From the NCBI GenBank assembly GCA_022842445.1, contig JALHPO010000005.1, positions 62,001 to 126,000 of the forward strand: 64,000 nt of DNA, read 5' to 3'. The notes below the pieces were generated by a model, which made no database searches, was not told the DNA's origin, and saw nothing but the letters and a program-made list of their open reading frames with translations. The position numbers and the translations under genes were made by a program. This document shows, piece by piece, positions 14,736 through 24,408 of the stretch (positions within the stretch are counted from its first letter, which is position 1; every line of letters begins with the position of its first letter). Origin of the DNA: Nitrospira sp. GTDB taxonomy: Bacteria; Nitrospirota; Nitrospiria; Nitrospirales; Nitrospiraceae.

Positions 14736-16514
14736 TTAAATGATCTGACTCACCAGCCGTTCTTCAGACTGCCGTCCTCGGCGGAACGAAGAAATACCGA
14801 CGACCTGTTCCGGATGATGGTCCAGCAGCTTCAACCACTCTTCCGCCGCATCGTCCGGCGGCAACATCTCCCCCTGGCGGAATTCCTCCGCCACCGCCTC
14901 GAACAGATCCTCGGCCAGCAGGCCGGCCGGCGCGCCCGATTGAATCGTCCGCTCGATCGCCTGCTCCTTCGCCCGCTGAACGATCGAGGAGAGGATCGCT
15001 CCGCTTACGAGGTCGCCACGATAGAGTACATTGTTCTGCCCGTTCCGTAATCGGATAGACAACAGCCGGTTCTCATCAGTCCGTTTGAAGATGGCCTCGA
15101 TGGTTTCGTCGATCAAGGAGGCCACGGCCTGGCGGGGTTCACCGCCCCGCTTTGCAATCACTGTCTGATCCAACGGCAACTCCTCCGTCAGATACACCTT
15201 CAAGATCTCAGCCGACGACTCTCGATTGGGGCGCGCGACCTTGATCTTCCGATCAATACGGCCAGGCCGGAGCACAGCCGGATCGATCAAATCGGGCCGG
15301 TTCGACGCCAAAATGATGACGACATCGTGCAACGACTCGATGCCGTCCATCTCGCTGCAGAACATCGGCACCAGGGTGTTGGAAATATTGAAGGAACGCA
15401 TGGCCCGCCGCGTACCCAGCACCGACTCCGCCTCATCGATGAAGATGAACGGCAGTGCGCCCGCTTTCCGCCTCGCCCGCGCTTGGGCGAAGAGGTCGCG
15501 GACCATCCGCTCGGACTCGCCCAGCCACATATTGAGAATCTCAGGGCCCTTCACATGGAGAAACGCCCCGCTCGTAACCGGAGGACGCCCACCTGACGCC
15601 TTCGCATCATCCTGTTGCGACTGGCCCATCAACTTGGACAGACTCCCGGCCGCAGCCTGCCCGATCAGCGTCTTGCCGCATCCGGGAGGACCATAGAGCA
15701 GAAATCCTTTGGGTTGTGAAAACTTGAACTGCTCGAACGTCTTCGCATGGAGCAACGGATACTCGACAGCTTTTCTGATCGCCGCAATCGCCTCACGCTG
15801 CCCGCCGATCTGCTCCCACGTGATCTTCGGCACTTCATCGAGCAGATGCTTGCCGGAAGTCCGGTCCGCAAGCTTCTCGATCGCAATGCGAAACGTGGGA
15901 TCGATCCGAACCTCGTCACCGGACTTGAGCTCGATTCCAGCTAAGTCGGTAGACCGTTGTAAAATCAGCGGCTGCCGGCCCATCTCCTGTTCAAAGCGCA
16001 GCCGTCCATCCGGCATCGCTTCGGCCAGCTTCAAAATCGGCCCGTTCCGATCGTAGCCGAGGGTCTTGATGACGGCATAGGCATCATTCACCAGGATCTG
16101 CGCACCGATCTTGAGGTCCCCTGCTTCGACGCGCGGATCGACGTTGGCATAGTACTCGGCCCCGCCGACCAGGATGCGCGCGAGCCCTTCACCGGGAATC
16201 TCCAGCAAAGTGCCGATGCGGTTGGCCGGCGCGGTCAGCTTGGCCGTGACCTCGCTCAGTTTCTTGAATTCGGCCTCACGTTGCTGATGTGAAGCTGCTT
16301 CAAGCATGACCGCATGGCGAAGTTTATAGAGAATACTCCGGCGAGGGTCTTCTTCTGGAAACGACTCCAAGCACTGCTCGATCAGAGCAAGCGGGTCAAT
16401 CCCAGCCCCAGGCCCCTGCCCTGACCCTGACCGCGCTTCGCGCGCGCTGTCTTGGCGATCACTCCCCTGGCCCGGTTGATGTGTGCCGCTATCGGTTGCG
16501 CGATGATCGCCCAT
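14736..16514 (-). CDS. mpa: Proteasome-associated ATPase (Mpa/ARC)
   Basis: The 592-residue AAA+ protein has a disordered Gln/Gly/Asp-rich start, a coiled coil (about 65-95) and an interdomain OB-fold region (about 97-215). The ATPase domain carries Walker A GPPGCGKT (275-282) and Walker B FIFIDEAE near 357-363, with the pore-loop candidate MWLGESERM. It would unfold tagged proteins and feed them into the 20S core. The C-terminus is SQII rather than the GQYL docking motif of actinobacterial Mpa. It is the first gene of the proteasome operon and has an AGGAGTT site upstream of the start. Confidence 0.92.
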   Translation of the reverse strand: MGDHRATDSGTHQPGQGSDRQDSAREARSGSGQGPGAGIDPLALIEQCLESFPEEDPRRSILYKLRHAVMLEAASHQQREAEFKKLSEVTAKLTAPANRIGTLLEIPGEGLARILVGGAEYYANVDPRVEAGDLKIGAQILVNDAYAVIKTLGYDRNGPILKLAEAMPDGRLRFEQEMGRQPLILQRSTDLAGIELKSGDEVRIDPTFRIAIEKLADRTSGKHLLDEVPKITWEQIGGQREAIAAIRKAVEYPLLHAKTFEQFKFSQPKGFLLYGPPGCGKTLIGQAAAGSLSKLMGQSQQDDAKASGGRPPVTSGAFLHVKGPEILNMWLGESERMVRDLFAQARARRKAGALPFIFIDEAESVLGTRRAMRSFNISNTLVPMFCSEMDGIESLHDVVIILASNRPDLIDPAVLRPGRIDRKIKVARPNRESSAEILKVYLTEELPLDQTVIAKRGGEPRQAVASLIDETIEAIFKRTDENRLLSIRLRNGQNNVLYRGDLVSGAILSSIVQRAKEQAIERTIQSGAPAGLLAEDLFEAVAEEFRQGEMLPPDDAAEEWLKLLDHHPEQVVGISSFRRGRQSEERLVSQII

Positions 16515-16616
16515 GGAGAACTCCTCATGTCAGACTGAAAACAAGGAGGGAAGCAGATGTGTCAGTGAAGCATCTTAGCATAGACTCTTTGCTGTCCGCC
16601 CAGACGCCTCTCCCCA

Positions 16617-17747
16617 CTAATTCACCGCCTGAAGCGTCACCTCGACGGACTGGCGCTTATTGTTTCTGACGACATCCACTTTCACTCGATCCCCGACTTT
16701 GTACTTTTCCATCGCATCCATAAAATTGTCGACCGACTCAACCGGTTTCCCGTCGACCGCGACCACGATATCGCCGAGTTCGATACGTCCGGCACTGGTC
16801 TCTCGCACACCACGCAACCCGGCCCGATCCGCGCTGCCTCCACGCGACACCTTGCCGATCACTAGCCCTTTCACTCCCCACCGCTTAGCGATCGAATCGT
16901 GAACCAATGACACACCCATTCCAGGCCTGATCAATTTGCCGTGTTTGATGAGTTCCGGAATAATGCGGTTGACCGTATCGACCGGCACGGCAAAGCCGAT
17001 CCCTGCATAGGCGCCGCTGGGACTAACGATTTGAGTATTGACGCCGATCAAGCGACCCGCACTGTCGAGCAATGGACCGCCGGAATTGCCCGGATTGATC
17101 GCCGCATCGGTCTGAATCACCCCTTCAATCGTCCGGTTCGACATCGACTTGATCGTCCTGCCGAGCGCACTCACCACACCGGTCGTGAGCGTATGGTCGA
17201 GCCCGAAGGGATTGCCGATGGCCAAGACTTTTTGTCCGACCCGCAAATCATGGGACGCACCGATGGCCAGCGGCTCGAGCACGTGTTCAGACGCCTGGAT
17301 CTGCAAAACCGCCAGATCCCGATCCGGATCAGCACCGACCAATTTGGCTGGATGTTCGCTCCGGTCGGCCAGCGTCACTTTGATCGAGCTGGCTCCGTAG
17401 ATCACATGGAAATTGGTCACAATGTGGCCCTGCTTGTTCCACACGAAGCCAGACCCAGAGCCCTGTGGAACCTCCATGGTGTCCATCGACCAGAAGTCAC
17501 GCTGAATCGCCGTGTTGGCAATGAACACGACCGATCTGGTCGCCCGCTCGAACACCGCAATTGTCGCCCGCTCATCAGGTCCTAATTCAACCGGAGCCGG
17601 AGCGATGGGACGCGGCTTTCCCTCAATGCCCTCGTACGAACCGCCCAATGGACTGCCCCATTCGGCTTCCCCGGCCACAGAGAAAGAAAGAACCAGTCCG
17701 AAACCGATCGCTGCGACTCCGATCACGGACGTTCGTGGCCGATCCAT
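16617..17747 (-). CDS. HtrA/DegP-type periplasmic serine protease
   Basis: The 376-residue protein has an N-terminal signal or anchor helix (about 8-25), a trypsin-like domain and one PDZ domain (about 270-372, ending SVEVTLQAV). The catalytic triad is visible: H114 in TNFHVIY, D144 in DPDRDLAVL and S222 in NPGNSGGPLL. One PDZ makes it DegS-like in layout. The start at 17747 follows a GGGGGAG site formed by the end of the upstream gene; only 5 bases separate the two. It is cotranscribed with YjbQ-like and HD-domain genes. A role in envelope protein quality control follows from the family. Confidence 0.88.
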   Translation of the reverse strand: MDRPRTSVIGVAAIGFGLVLSFSVAGEAEWGSPLGGSYEGIEGKPRPIAPAPVELGPDERATIAVFERATRSVVFIANTAIQRDFWSMDTMEVPQGSGSGFVWNKQGHIVTNFHVIYGASSIKVTLADRSEHPAKLVGADPDRDLAVLQIQASEHVLEPLAIGASHDLRVGQKVLAIGNPFGLDHTLTTGVVSALGRTIKSMSNRTIEGVIQTDAAINPGNSGGPLLDSAGRLIGVNTQIVSPSGAYAGIGFAVPVDTVNRIIPELIKHGKLIRPGMGVSLVHDSIAKRWGVKGLVIGKVSRGGSADRAGLRGVRETSAGRIELGDIVVAVDGKPVESVDNFMDAMEKYKVGDRVKVDVVRNNKRQSVEVTLQAVN

Positions 17748-17752
17748 CACCG

Positions 17753-18175
17753 CTACTCCCCCATAATTTGAAGAATGCACTCGCGCCGGCGGGCCCGCGT
17801 ATCGAAATCGACCACAACAATCTGCTGCCAGGTTCCCAACAGCAGCACGCGCTCCGAGAAGGGAACCGTCACCGACGGTCCCTGCAGCTGGCCCCGCAGG
17901 TGGCTATGGCCGTTGTCTTCCCCAGGATTTCTCCGGTTATGTTGCCAGTCAGGGTCCGCCGGTACGACACGTTCCCAGAAGGCCTTTGTGTCGGCGCGGA
18001 TGCCAGGCTCGTCTTCGATGATCATGACCGACGCCGTCGTATGCTTTACAAACACCGTGACGGTTCCGGCAATCAGCCCGGCATCGGCCACACCGGACGA
18101 GACCCGTTTCGTGATGTTTTCGATATGCATGTCGCCCGCCATCTCAACGTGAAATGGAATAGTCTTCACGGCCAT
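17753..18175 (-). CDS. YjbQ-like protein (UPF0047)
   Basis: The 140-residue protein matches the small YjbQ/UPF0047 family with its conserved VKHTTASVMIIED and the GHSHLRGQLQGPS region, whose histidines sit in a putative metal or phosphate site. The family has been linked to thiamine phosphate synthase activity in some members, without a firm role. The ATG at 18175 overlaps the stop of the upstream HD gene as TGATG, after an AGGAGG site. Confidence 0.85.
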   Translation of the reverse strand: MAVKTIPFHVEMAGDMHIENITKRVSSGVADAGLIAGTVTVFVKHTTASVMIIEDEPGIRADTKAFWERVVPADPDWQHNRRNPGEDNGHSHLRGQLQGPSVTVPFSERVLLLGTWQQIVVVDFDTRARRRECILQIMGE

Positions 18176-19050
18176 CACGTACCTCCTGAGACCAACCCAC
18201 GCAAATACTGCCGTTCCGTTTTGCTCAACGGACAGCCTCGCGCCTCTTCGAGAATGGAATCGAACATGCCCTCGCCGGCCAACCTGCGCAATGCCTGCAC
18301 AACTTCCTCGCTCAGGATCCCTTCTCCTGACAGTGCGCCGAGATAGGCAAAGGCTTCTGCCAGCGTTTCCTTGTCCCGGACATAATAATCCCGCCCGCGC
18401 TGCCGATTGCTGTAGGCTTCGAACTGTTCGCAGGCGACGAGGATCTCTGCCAGCTGCTTGACCCAGGGCTCGGCAGACGTCAATCGCTCAGGATAATAGT
18501 AATAGAGCATCACGAGCTGCATCCAGGGAGCCCATGCGATTCCCCATTCGTTCATCGCGGGACGAACAGTTCGCAGACGCCGCGCCAGACGTCGCGCATA
18601 TCCCAGACGCATTTCCACCTGTTCAGCCGCCCAGCGGTCCATCGTGATCCCGGCTGTCTCCAGTTCGCGGCGATACAACGAGAGGAACGCCTCCGTCTCC
18701 CGGCCATACTTCGTTCTCGGATGCAGGGCCCGCCATTCACGCGGCCTCGTGGGGATGTGATGCTGCTTGGCCCAAGACCAAATCTTCCCGAAGAGCCGGC
18801 GGTCCAATCCAGCTCGTCCCAGGTCATGCAACAGGCACGCGATCTGATAGGAGCGAACCCGCTCACCGGGATGTCCCAGCGAAGCGGCAACCGCCGCGCA
18901 CATACGCGCCGTCCGCACGGCATGAGGCCGATCGTATCCACGAATGATCACCCCGGGCTTGAGCGGGTGGGGATAGTCATAGAGGCGCATCAGCCTGCTG
19001 GCCAGAGGACGAGGGATCACGAGAGGCGCCGACAGAGAACGGGTTGGCAT
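18175..19050 (-). CDS. HD-domain protein
   Basis: The 291-residue product has an HD-type metal phosphohydrolase signature: PHAVRTARMCAAVA supplies the first His, and YQIACLLHDLGR supplies the His-Asp pair. A helical C-terminal half follows. Substrates could be nucleotides or cyclic dinucleotides; the HD-GYP motif is not present. The start is uncertain: 19050 is used, but 18990 (at MRLYDYPHP) is possible, and the open frame runs further upstream without conservation. Its stop overlaps the yjbQ-like start, so the genes form an operon with htrA. The upstream gene is divergent. Confidence 0.7.
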   Translation of the reverse strand: MPTRSLSAPLVIPRPLASRLMRLYDYPHPLKPGVIIRGYDRPHAVRTARMCAAVAASLGHPGERVRSYQIACLLHDLGRAGLDRRLFGKIWSWAKQHHIPTRPREWRALHPRTKYGRETEAFLSLYRRELETAGITMDRWAAEQVEMRLGYARRLARRLRTVRPAMNEWGIAWAPWMQLVMLYYYYPERLTSAEPWVKQLAEILVACEQFEAYSNRQRGRDYYVRDKETLAEAFAYLGALSGEGILSEEVVQALRRLAGEGMFDSILEEARGCPLSKTERQYLRGLVSGGT

Positions 19051-19220
19051 AGTTGGGAGCAAACCGGAATACCCATGAAGCTCAGGGACTGGAAAACAGA
19101 ATATCGTCGGGCCAAAGAGAGTGTCAAGGCGCCACGCGATCGCTCGCGCTTGCCTTGGAACTTTGCTATGCTGCTGCCGCCTGCGCGATCCGGCGCACCA
19201 CCTTCGTTGCCGAGGCCCTT

Positions 19221-19877
19221 GTGGCAAAATCGAGTTTCATTCCCCTCGCACTGTTCAGCGCTCTCCTCGCAACCGAACCAACGCCGGGATCGGCCGGAAC
19301 GTTCGACCATCTCGCTGAATTCACCGGAAAAACGAACGTCATCGTCACGCTGAAAGGCCATGATACCTTCACCAGCGAATACCGGTACGGCATCAGCGTC
19401 CGAAATCTCTCCCCTGATTTGATCATCGCCGACTCCCTGGTCGTCGTCCTCGACAAGATCACCAACCTTGCCGGCCAAGACCGTGAAGGATTGACGGGAG
19501 AACTCTTCCTCAAACGGTTCGATATCCTGGATCAAGACGGCCAGACCGACGACGGAAAACCGTACTTCCGCATTCCCGTCGGAACGTCGCCTGATCTCGC
19601 CCCACAAACCGAAAGTCTTCCCGTCACCGTTCGAATCAGAAACCGGGATTACGTGGCAGTCTTCACCCCCTCGTTCCGGGTACTGGGAGAAAAACGTCCG
19701 CCACCCGAGCCCAAACGCGCGGAATCGCCGGCCACTCCTGCTCAGGCGCAAGCCCAGGCGCCGGCTCAACCCGGCCAGGGCCAGCTTCCCCAGGCTCCCA
19801 TAGATAAGCTGCTCCAGCTGTTGATCAAAAAAGGAGTGCTCACAGAAGAGGAGTGGCGCAAAGCCAACCGCCCATGA
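19221..19877 (+). CDS. Secreted protein with Pro/Ala/Gln-rich linker, unknown
   Basis: Translation probably begins at the GTG at 19221, preceded by GAGG, giving a 218-residue precursor with a signal peptide (KSSFIPLALFSALLATEP). A beta-rich domain follows (about 28-155), then a linker of Pro, Ala and Gln (TPAQAQAQAPAQPGQGQ) and a C-terminal helix PIDKLLQLLIKKGVLTEEEW like the short oligomerisation helices of other bacterial proteins. The ATG at 19053 lies in the divergent gene's 5' region and would spoil the signal peptide. I do not recognise the main domain. It overlaps the HIT gene by 4 bases. Confidence 0.65.
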   Translation: MAKSSFIPLALFSALLATEPTPGSAGTFDHLAEFTGKTNVIVTLKGHDTFTSEYRYGISVRNLSPDLIIADSLVVVLDKITNLAGQDREGLTGELFLKRFDILDQDGQTDDGKPYFRIPVGTSPDLAPQTESLPVTVRIRNRDYVAVFTPSFRVLGEKRPPPEPKRAESPATPAQAQAQAPAQPGQGQLPQAPIDKLLQLLIKKGVLTEEEWRKANRP

Positions 19878-20302
19878 CCGATCCTTCCTGCAAGGCCTGC
19901 GCAAAGACCTGGCCCAAAGCCGATCATGTCATCGCGAATCTCGGCATTACGACAGCCTACCTCCATGACGATCAATACTTTACCGGCTGGACCGTCCTCG
20001 TCCTCCAACGTCACGCAACGGAGCTCTTTCACCTGACGCCGGCGGAACGGATGCAACTGATGGAAGACCTGAACCAGGTCGCCAAGGCCCTCGCCCAGGC
20101 CTATGGGGCCAAGAAAATCAATTACGAACTCCTCGGCAACCAACTGCCGCACATCCACTGGCACATCATCCCCCGCCTCGCCACCGACCCCTCTCCGCTC
20201 GAACCGGTCTGGCGGGTAGCCCATGAGGCAGTCGCTCTCCACGACTCCCAGCTCCGGAATCACATCCAGCGCATTCGGGAAGTCATTGAAGCTTCGCGTT
20301 GA
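19874..20302 (+). CDS. HIT-family protein
   Basis: The 142-residue protein has the histidine triad HIHWHII near residue 95, the active site of nucleotide hydrolases and transferases of the HIT family. An N-terminal Cys pair (CKACAK) is also present. The start ATG overlaps the upstream stop as ATGA. Preferred substrates are typically AMP-lysine- or dinucleoside-polyphosphate-like compounds; this member is not specified by sequence. Confidence 0.88.
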   Translation: MTDPSCKACAKTWPKADHVIANLGITTAYLHDDQYFTGWTVLVLQRHATELFHLTPAERMQLMEDLNQVAKALAQAYGAKKINYELLGNQLPHIHWHIIPRLATDPSPLEPVWRVAHEAVALHDSQLRNHIQRIREVIEASR

Positions 20303-20410
20303 GCGTGAAGACCGCTCCCATCAACGTAGTCCGCCCATCCATCCGGCCTCGAATCGGTGCTATAATTCAATCCGTCCATCTGACCAGATCCGGAGAGGCG
20401 CGGATTTCCG

Positions 20411-21667
20411 ATGCGTCATCAATTGGTGCTCGTCACCCTCCGGATGTTTACTCTCATTGGACTCTTCTCCGCTTCCTCATTGTTTGCACAACCGCCGGAA
20501 GACAGTCCGCCTTCGATTATCGAATCCCCTCCGCCGGTTTCTGAGATAGTGCCTCCGCAAGAACAACATGACCGACAACGCAATTTTGAACTTCTGCCGC
20601 CTGTGCGTGAAGATGCGATCACAACGCTACAGGCGCTGCGTGACGCCGTCCGCCTGGCGCCGAGGCGCGCGGAGACCAGGCTGAAACTGGCGCAGGGGCT
20701 CTATCGCATTGCCGACTTCGATGCCGCACTCGACGAGTGCCGCGCAGCGCTCCTGCTGGAGCCGGACAATGCCCACGCCCATCTGCAACTTGGGATCGTG
20801 CTGACGGCCAAACAGGATTGGCGCACGGCAGCCTCCGCGTTGAAAGACGCAATCCGGCTGAACCAGGACCTGGCTGACGCCCATTACACGCTCGGCAGCG
20901 TACTCTATGCCTTGGGCCACGTGAAGGGAGCGATCCAGTCCTATCGCCGGACGCTCGAACTGCGACCAGGCTTTCCCGATGCGCGTTACCGGCTCGCGTT
21001 GCTCTTAAAGTTGTCGAACCGCGAGCAAGAGGCCACACAGCTCATGGAAGACGCTGCGCGTGACGGCGTCCTACCGGCACAGTTTTTTCTCGGCAATGCC
21101 TATAAGAGCGGACAGGGCGTCGAGAAGAACCTTAGTCTGGCAGTCTACTGGTGGGCGCAAGCCTCGGCGCTCAACTACCAACCGGCAACCGACACCCTCG
21201 CCAAACTTCGCAGGCAAGCCTTGTCTATCACTGTGCCGGAGCGCAAGCGGAAGGAAGCCCTCGACGCGTTTCAGACATATCGCGAGTCACTATGGAAAGA
21301 TATTCCGGGTGACCACCGTTCAGGCGACGAAACCGTGGGAACCAGCCTGCTCAAGGAGAACCGCACGGACGAGGCCGTCGCCACACTCATCGCAGAAACC
21401 TATGCCCTGAGTGACGTGGCGCAGGACGCACTCTCGAAATTGTATGAAACAGGCGGGGAACCACATCTAGCGCGATATGATCGATCCATCCTCGCCTGCT
21501 TGGAGACCGTGGCACGTGACGGGTTTCTCTCCGCCAAATACACGGTCGCCCGCATCTACGCCAAAGGACTCGGCGTGACGCCCGACAGGCCCAAAGCCAA
21601 AACCCTGCTCAAACATTTTCCCAAACAGGAAGCGGCAACGCTGCTCCGTGAGTGGAGTCTTCACTAA
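20411..21667 (+). CDS. Secreted TPR/Sel1-repeat protein
   Basis: The 418-residue protein starts with a signal peptide (about 26 residues, FSASSLFAQ). A Pro-rich stretch follows, then three or more tetratricopeptide repeats (about 75-215, for example AHLQLGIVLTAKQDWRTAASALKDA) and Sel1-like repeats (FFLGNAYKSGQGVEKNLSLAVYWW and TVARIYAKGLGVTPDRPKAK). Such proteins act as periplasmic adaptors. It overlaps nothing but ends 2 bases before the start of the CHASE2-type regulator gene, so the two are likely translated together and may form a signalling pair. Confidence 0.75.
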   Translation: MRHQLVLVTLRMFTLIGLFSASSLFAQPPEDSPPSIIESPPPVSEIVPPQEQHDRQRNFELLPPVREDAITTLQALRDAVRLAPRRAETRLKLAQGLYRIADFDAALDECRAALLLEPDNAHAHLQLGIVLTAKQDWRTAASALKDAIRLNQDLADAHYTLGSVLYALGHVKGAIQSYRRTLELRPGFPDARYRLALLLKLSNREQEATQLMEDAARDGVLPAQFFLGNAYKSGQGVEKNLSLAVYWWAQASALNYQPATDTLAKLRRQALSITVPERKRKEALDAFQTYRESLWKDIPGDHRSGDETVGTSLLKENRTDEAVATLIAETYALSDVAQDALSKLYETGGEPHLARYDRSILACLETVARDGFLSAKYTVARIYAKGLGVTPDRPKAKTLLKHFPKQEAATLLREWSLH

Positions 21668-21669
21668 CC

Positions 21670-24324
21670 ATGGGACTAGAGCGGGAAGCTATCTGGCGGC
21701 TGTTCCTCACCTCGAGCGTGCTGCAAGCGCTCACGATGGGATTGCTTGCCGGATTGCCGGCCATAGCCTTGTGGACCGCCGCTCCCGCAACGCTGACGGC
21801 GCTCGATTGGGCTCTCTATGACACATGGCTCTACCATCGCACTCCTGTTGCAGTCAGTCCATCGCTGACCATTGTGGCGCGTGATCCAGCCGCCGACGAA
21901 CGATTTGGACCAATGGTGGAGCGATCCTCTTTGGCGCAATTGATCACCGCCGTCCACGAGGCCGAGGCAGCGGCAATCGGCCTTGACCACCGCCTCGATC
22001 ACGCAAGCCCGGCATCACTCGGTGGAGCCACCGGCGACGCCTTACTGGCAGAAGCCATCCACACAGCCGGGCCGATTGTGTTCGTCCACGGCCGGGATCA
22101 CGCGATTGAATCCGACGCAGCTATCCTGGCACATCTCGACAGTTCTGCAGATCCGGATCATGTCACACGAACCGTCCCGCTATCGGCCGCAATCGGGGCC
22201 CAGGCTGTGCCCGCATTCGGCTCCGCCCTATACGACCTGTATCGGCAGAGACAGATGCCGGGAACGCAGCCGGTCGCCACAGCGGACGGGGCGGTGGCGT
22301 TGATCAACCTTGTTGGAAACGGGTCACTGTCGTCGTTACCAACCGTTCCACTCTCCGCAGTATGGGACGCCATTCACCGTCACGACGAACGAATACTCAA
22401 CGAATGGTTCAAGGACAAGGTGGTGGTGATCCTTCCCGATCCGACGACTCAGAGCCGCTGGCTCCTGGCGACCGGACAAACGGTGACGGGTATGACGGCG
22501 CATATCCATCTGCTCAATAGCCTGCTCACCGGCAATCGAGTCTGTCGGGTCGGTTCACCCTGGCGCTTCGCCCTCACTGTTCTGTTTGCGTCACTCATAG
22601 CCTGGTGCCTGCTCCGGTTTCATGGATCGATCGGCCTCCTCGTCGCGGCCGTCGCTGTGGTCCTATCCGGCGCCATCACATTCGCCTCGCTGCCGGTGTT
22701 TCACCTTGTCCTGCCCGTAGCCCTGCCGCTGGTCGCCTCGCTGGTCGTGCTGGTCGGCACAACCGCCTGGATCCATCTCACCACAAACCAGCGCATGATT
22801 CTTCTCGAGCGGGAAATGCTCCATGTGCAGCAGGATGCTGCCGCAGTCCGCGATGCGCTCACACTCCGCGAGAATCGTGTGGAGGCTCTTCAGGAAGATT
22901 TGGAAGCCGCCAAATCCGCCGCCGCGCAATACGCAAGCCGGCAGAATGACCGGACTGGAAACACCGAGTCGTTGCGGTCACAACTCGCCGAGGCGCAGTT
23001 CCAGGAGCATCTTGCCCGGCAGCAACTGGAACAACTGGAACGGCAGCTGCACGATCTCCGTGCAGCCGGCACAAGCTCCCCTTCAATCGGCGATGCCGAA
23101 CTCGATCAATTGCGCAGTGAGTGCCGCCAGCTTGGGATCATCACCCAAGACCCGGCGCTCTTGCGCATGTTCCGAGACATCAAACGAGGCGCCAAGTCCC
23201 CGCTGACGGTGTTACTCCTGGGAGAGCCCGGTACCGGAAAGGAGCTGTTCGCCCGGGCGGTGCATCGGCTCAGCCCCAGAGCCGGCAAGACCTTCATCGC
23301 CGTCAACATGGCCGCCATCTCGCCGGAACTCTTCGAGAGTGAATTATTCGGACATATCAAAGGCAGCTTCACCGGCGCATCGGCGGACCGGCGGGGTTAT
23401 TTCGAGCTGGCCCACCATGGCACGATCTTTCTGGATGAAATCGGCGATCTCCGGCTCGACCACCAGAGCAAGCTACTACGCGTGTTGCAAGAAAAGTCTT
23501 TTTATCGAGTCGGAGCCACCGTTCCCACCACCGTAGATGTGCGCATCGTGGCAGCAACCAACCGTGACCTTCAGCGCGGGGTATCCGAGGGCTGGTTCCG
23601 CGAAGATTTGTATTTCCGGTTGAAAGGCCTTGTCTTCCTGCTGCCGCCGCTGCGCGAACGCACCGGCGACATTCCGGCCATCGCAGACCAGTGCTTGGCC
23701 GACATCGCGCAGCAGATGGGCCGGCCGGTTCCCAAACTTTCCAATGATGCGCTCCGCGTCTTGACCGGCCATGATTGGCCCGGCAACGTCCGGGAGCTGC
23801 GCCATGCGCTCGAACGAGCCGTCGCACTGAGCGATGGCCCGGTGCTGACGAAGCTCTCGTTCGATTTAGAGGGAACTGCGACGGAGGACGCGACGCCGCC
23901 GTCTCAATCCACCACGCTGCCGGACTCAGCCGGGGACGCCGCCGTGCTGAATTGCCTGCGGCAACAGGGTTTTGATATGCAGGATGCGGCAAAGATGTTG
24001 GGCTGGGACCGCAGCACGGTCACGCAACGGCTCAAGGGCCTCTGCTTCCAAGCGCTGGTCGACTCCAACGGCGACCAGGCCAAAGCCGCCCTGGCGATCG
24101 CCGGCGATCCAAGCCACTTCCGCATGGTCGAACTCAAACTGATGGATTATTACAGCCATCTGCTGTCTGTGATTGCGCCGTTCACCACCGCCGAGGCTGC
24201 CCTCGCCGAATGCAAACGGCGCTTCAAGAATCTTCCCGAAAGACACTTTGTCGCGGTCGAGCGATTGGTACGCGAGCGATTTCCCGAAGCACAGCCGTTC
24301 CGCACGAAAAGAGCCGGAGCCTGA
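21670..24324 (+). CDS. CHASE2-sigma54 activator fusion (membrane one-component regulator)
   Basis: The 884-residue protein joins a CHASE2 sensor domain (about 30-290, with one N-terminal helix and three helices around 295-370) to a long coiled coil (about 375-470). A sigma54-type AAA+ domain follows, with Walker A GEPGTGKELFARA, the loop GSFTGA, which replaces the usual GAFTGA, and FLDEIGDL. A C-terminal helix-turn-helix (QDAAKMLGWDRSTVTQRL) completes it. No kinase or receiver is present, so an extracytoplasmic signal would act directly on a membrane-held activator. The ATG at 21670 is preferred to 21652, which lies inside the upstream gene. It likely binds enhancer sites of sigma54 promoters. 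Confidence 0.85.
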   Translation: MGLEREAIWRLFLTSSVLQALTMGLLAGLPAIALWTAAPATLTALDWALYDTWLYHRTPVAVSPSLTIVARDPAADERFGPMVERSSLAQLITAVHEAEAAAIGLDHRLDHASPASLGGATGDALLAEAIHTAGPIVFVHGRDHAIESDAAILAHLDSSADPDHVTRTVPLSAAIGAQAVPAFGSALYDLYRQRQMPGTQPVATADGAVALINLVGNGSLSSLPTVPLSAVWDAIHRHDERILNEWFKDKVVVILPDPTTQSRWLLATGQTVTGMTAHIHLLNSLLTGNRVCRVGSPWRFALTVLFASLIAWCLLRFHGSIGLLVAAVAVVLSGAITFASLPVFHLVLPVALPLVASLVVLVGTTAWIHLTTNQRMILLEREMLHVQQDAAAVRDALTLRENRVEALQEDLEAAKSAAAQYASRQNDRTGNTESLRSQLAEAQFQEHLARQQLEQLERQLHDLRAAGTSSPSIGDAELDQLRSECRQLGIITQDPALLRMFRDIKRGAKSPLTVLLLGEPGTGKELFARAVHRLSPRAGKTFIAVNMAAISPELFESELFGHIKGSFTGASADRRGYFELAHHGTIFLDEIGDLRLDHQSKLLRVLQEKSFYRVGATVPTTVDVRIVAATNRDLQRGVSEGWFREDLYFRLKGLVFLLPPLRERTGDIPAIADQCLADIAQQMGRPVPKLSNDALRVLTGHDWPGNVRELRHALERAVALSDGPVLTKLSFDLEGTATEDATPPSQSTTLPDSAGDAAVLNCLRQQGFDMQDAAKMLGWDRSTVTQRLKGLCFQALVDSNGDQAKAALAIAGDPSHFRMVELKLMDYYSHLLSVIAPFTTAEAALAECKRRFKNLPERHFVAVERLVRERFPEAQPFRTKRAGA

Positions 24325-24408
24325 TTCCTTCAATATTGCCCCTGGCTCACCGGCCTATATGGAACAAGGACGGAAAGGACGCACGTATGGGCCTGCTAGA
24401 CTTACGAC

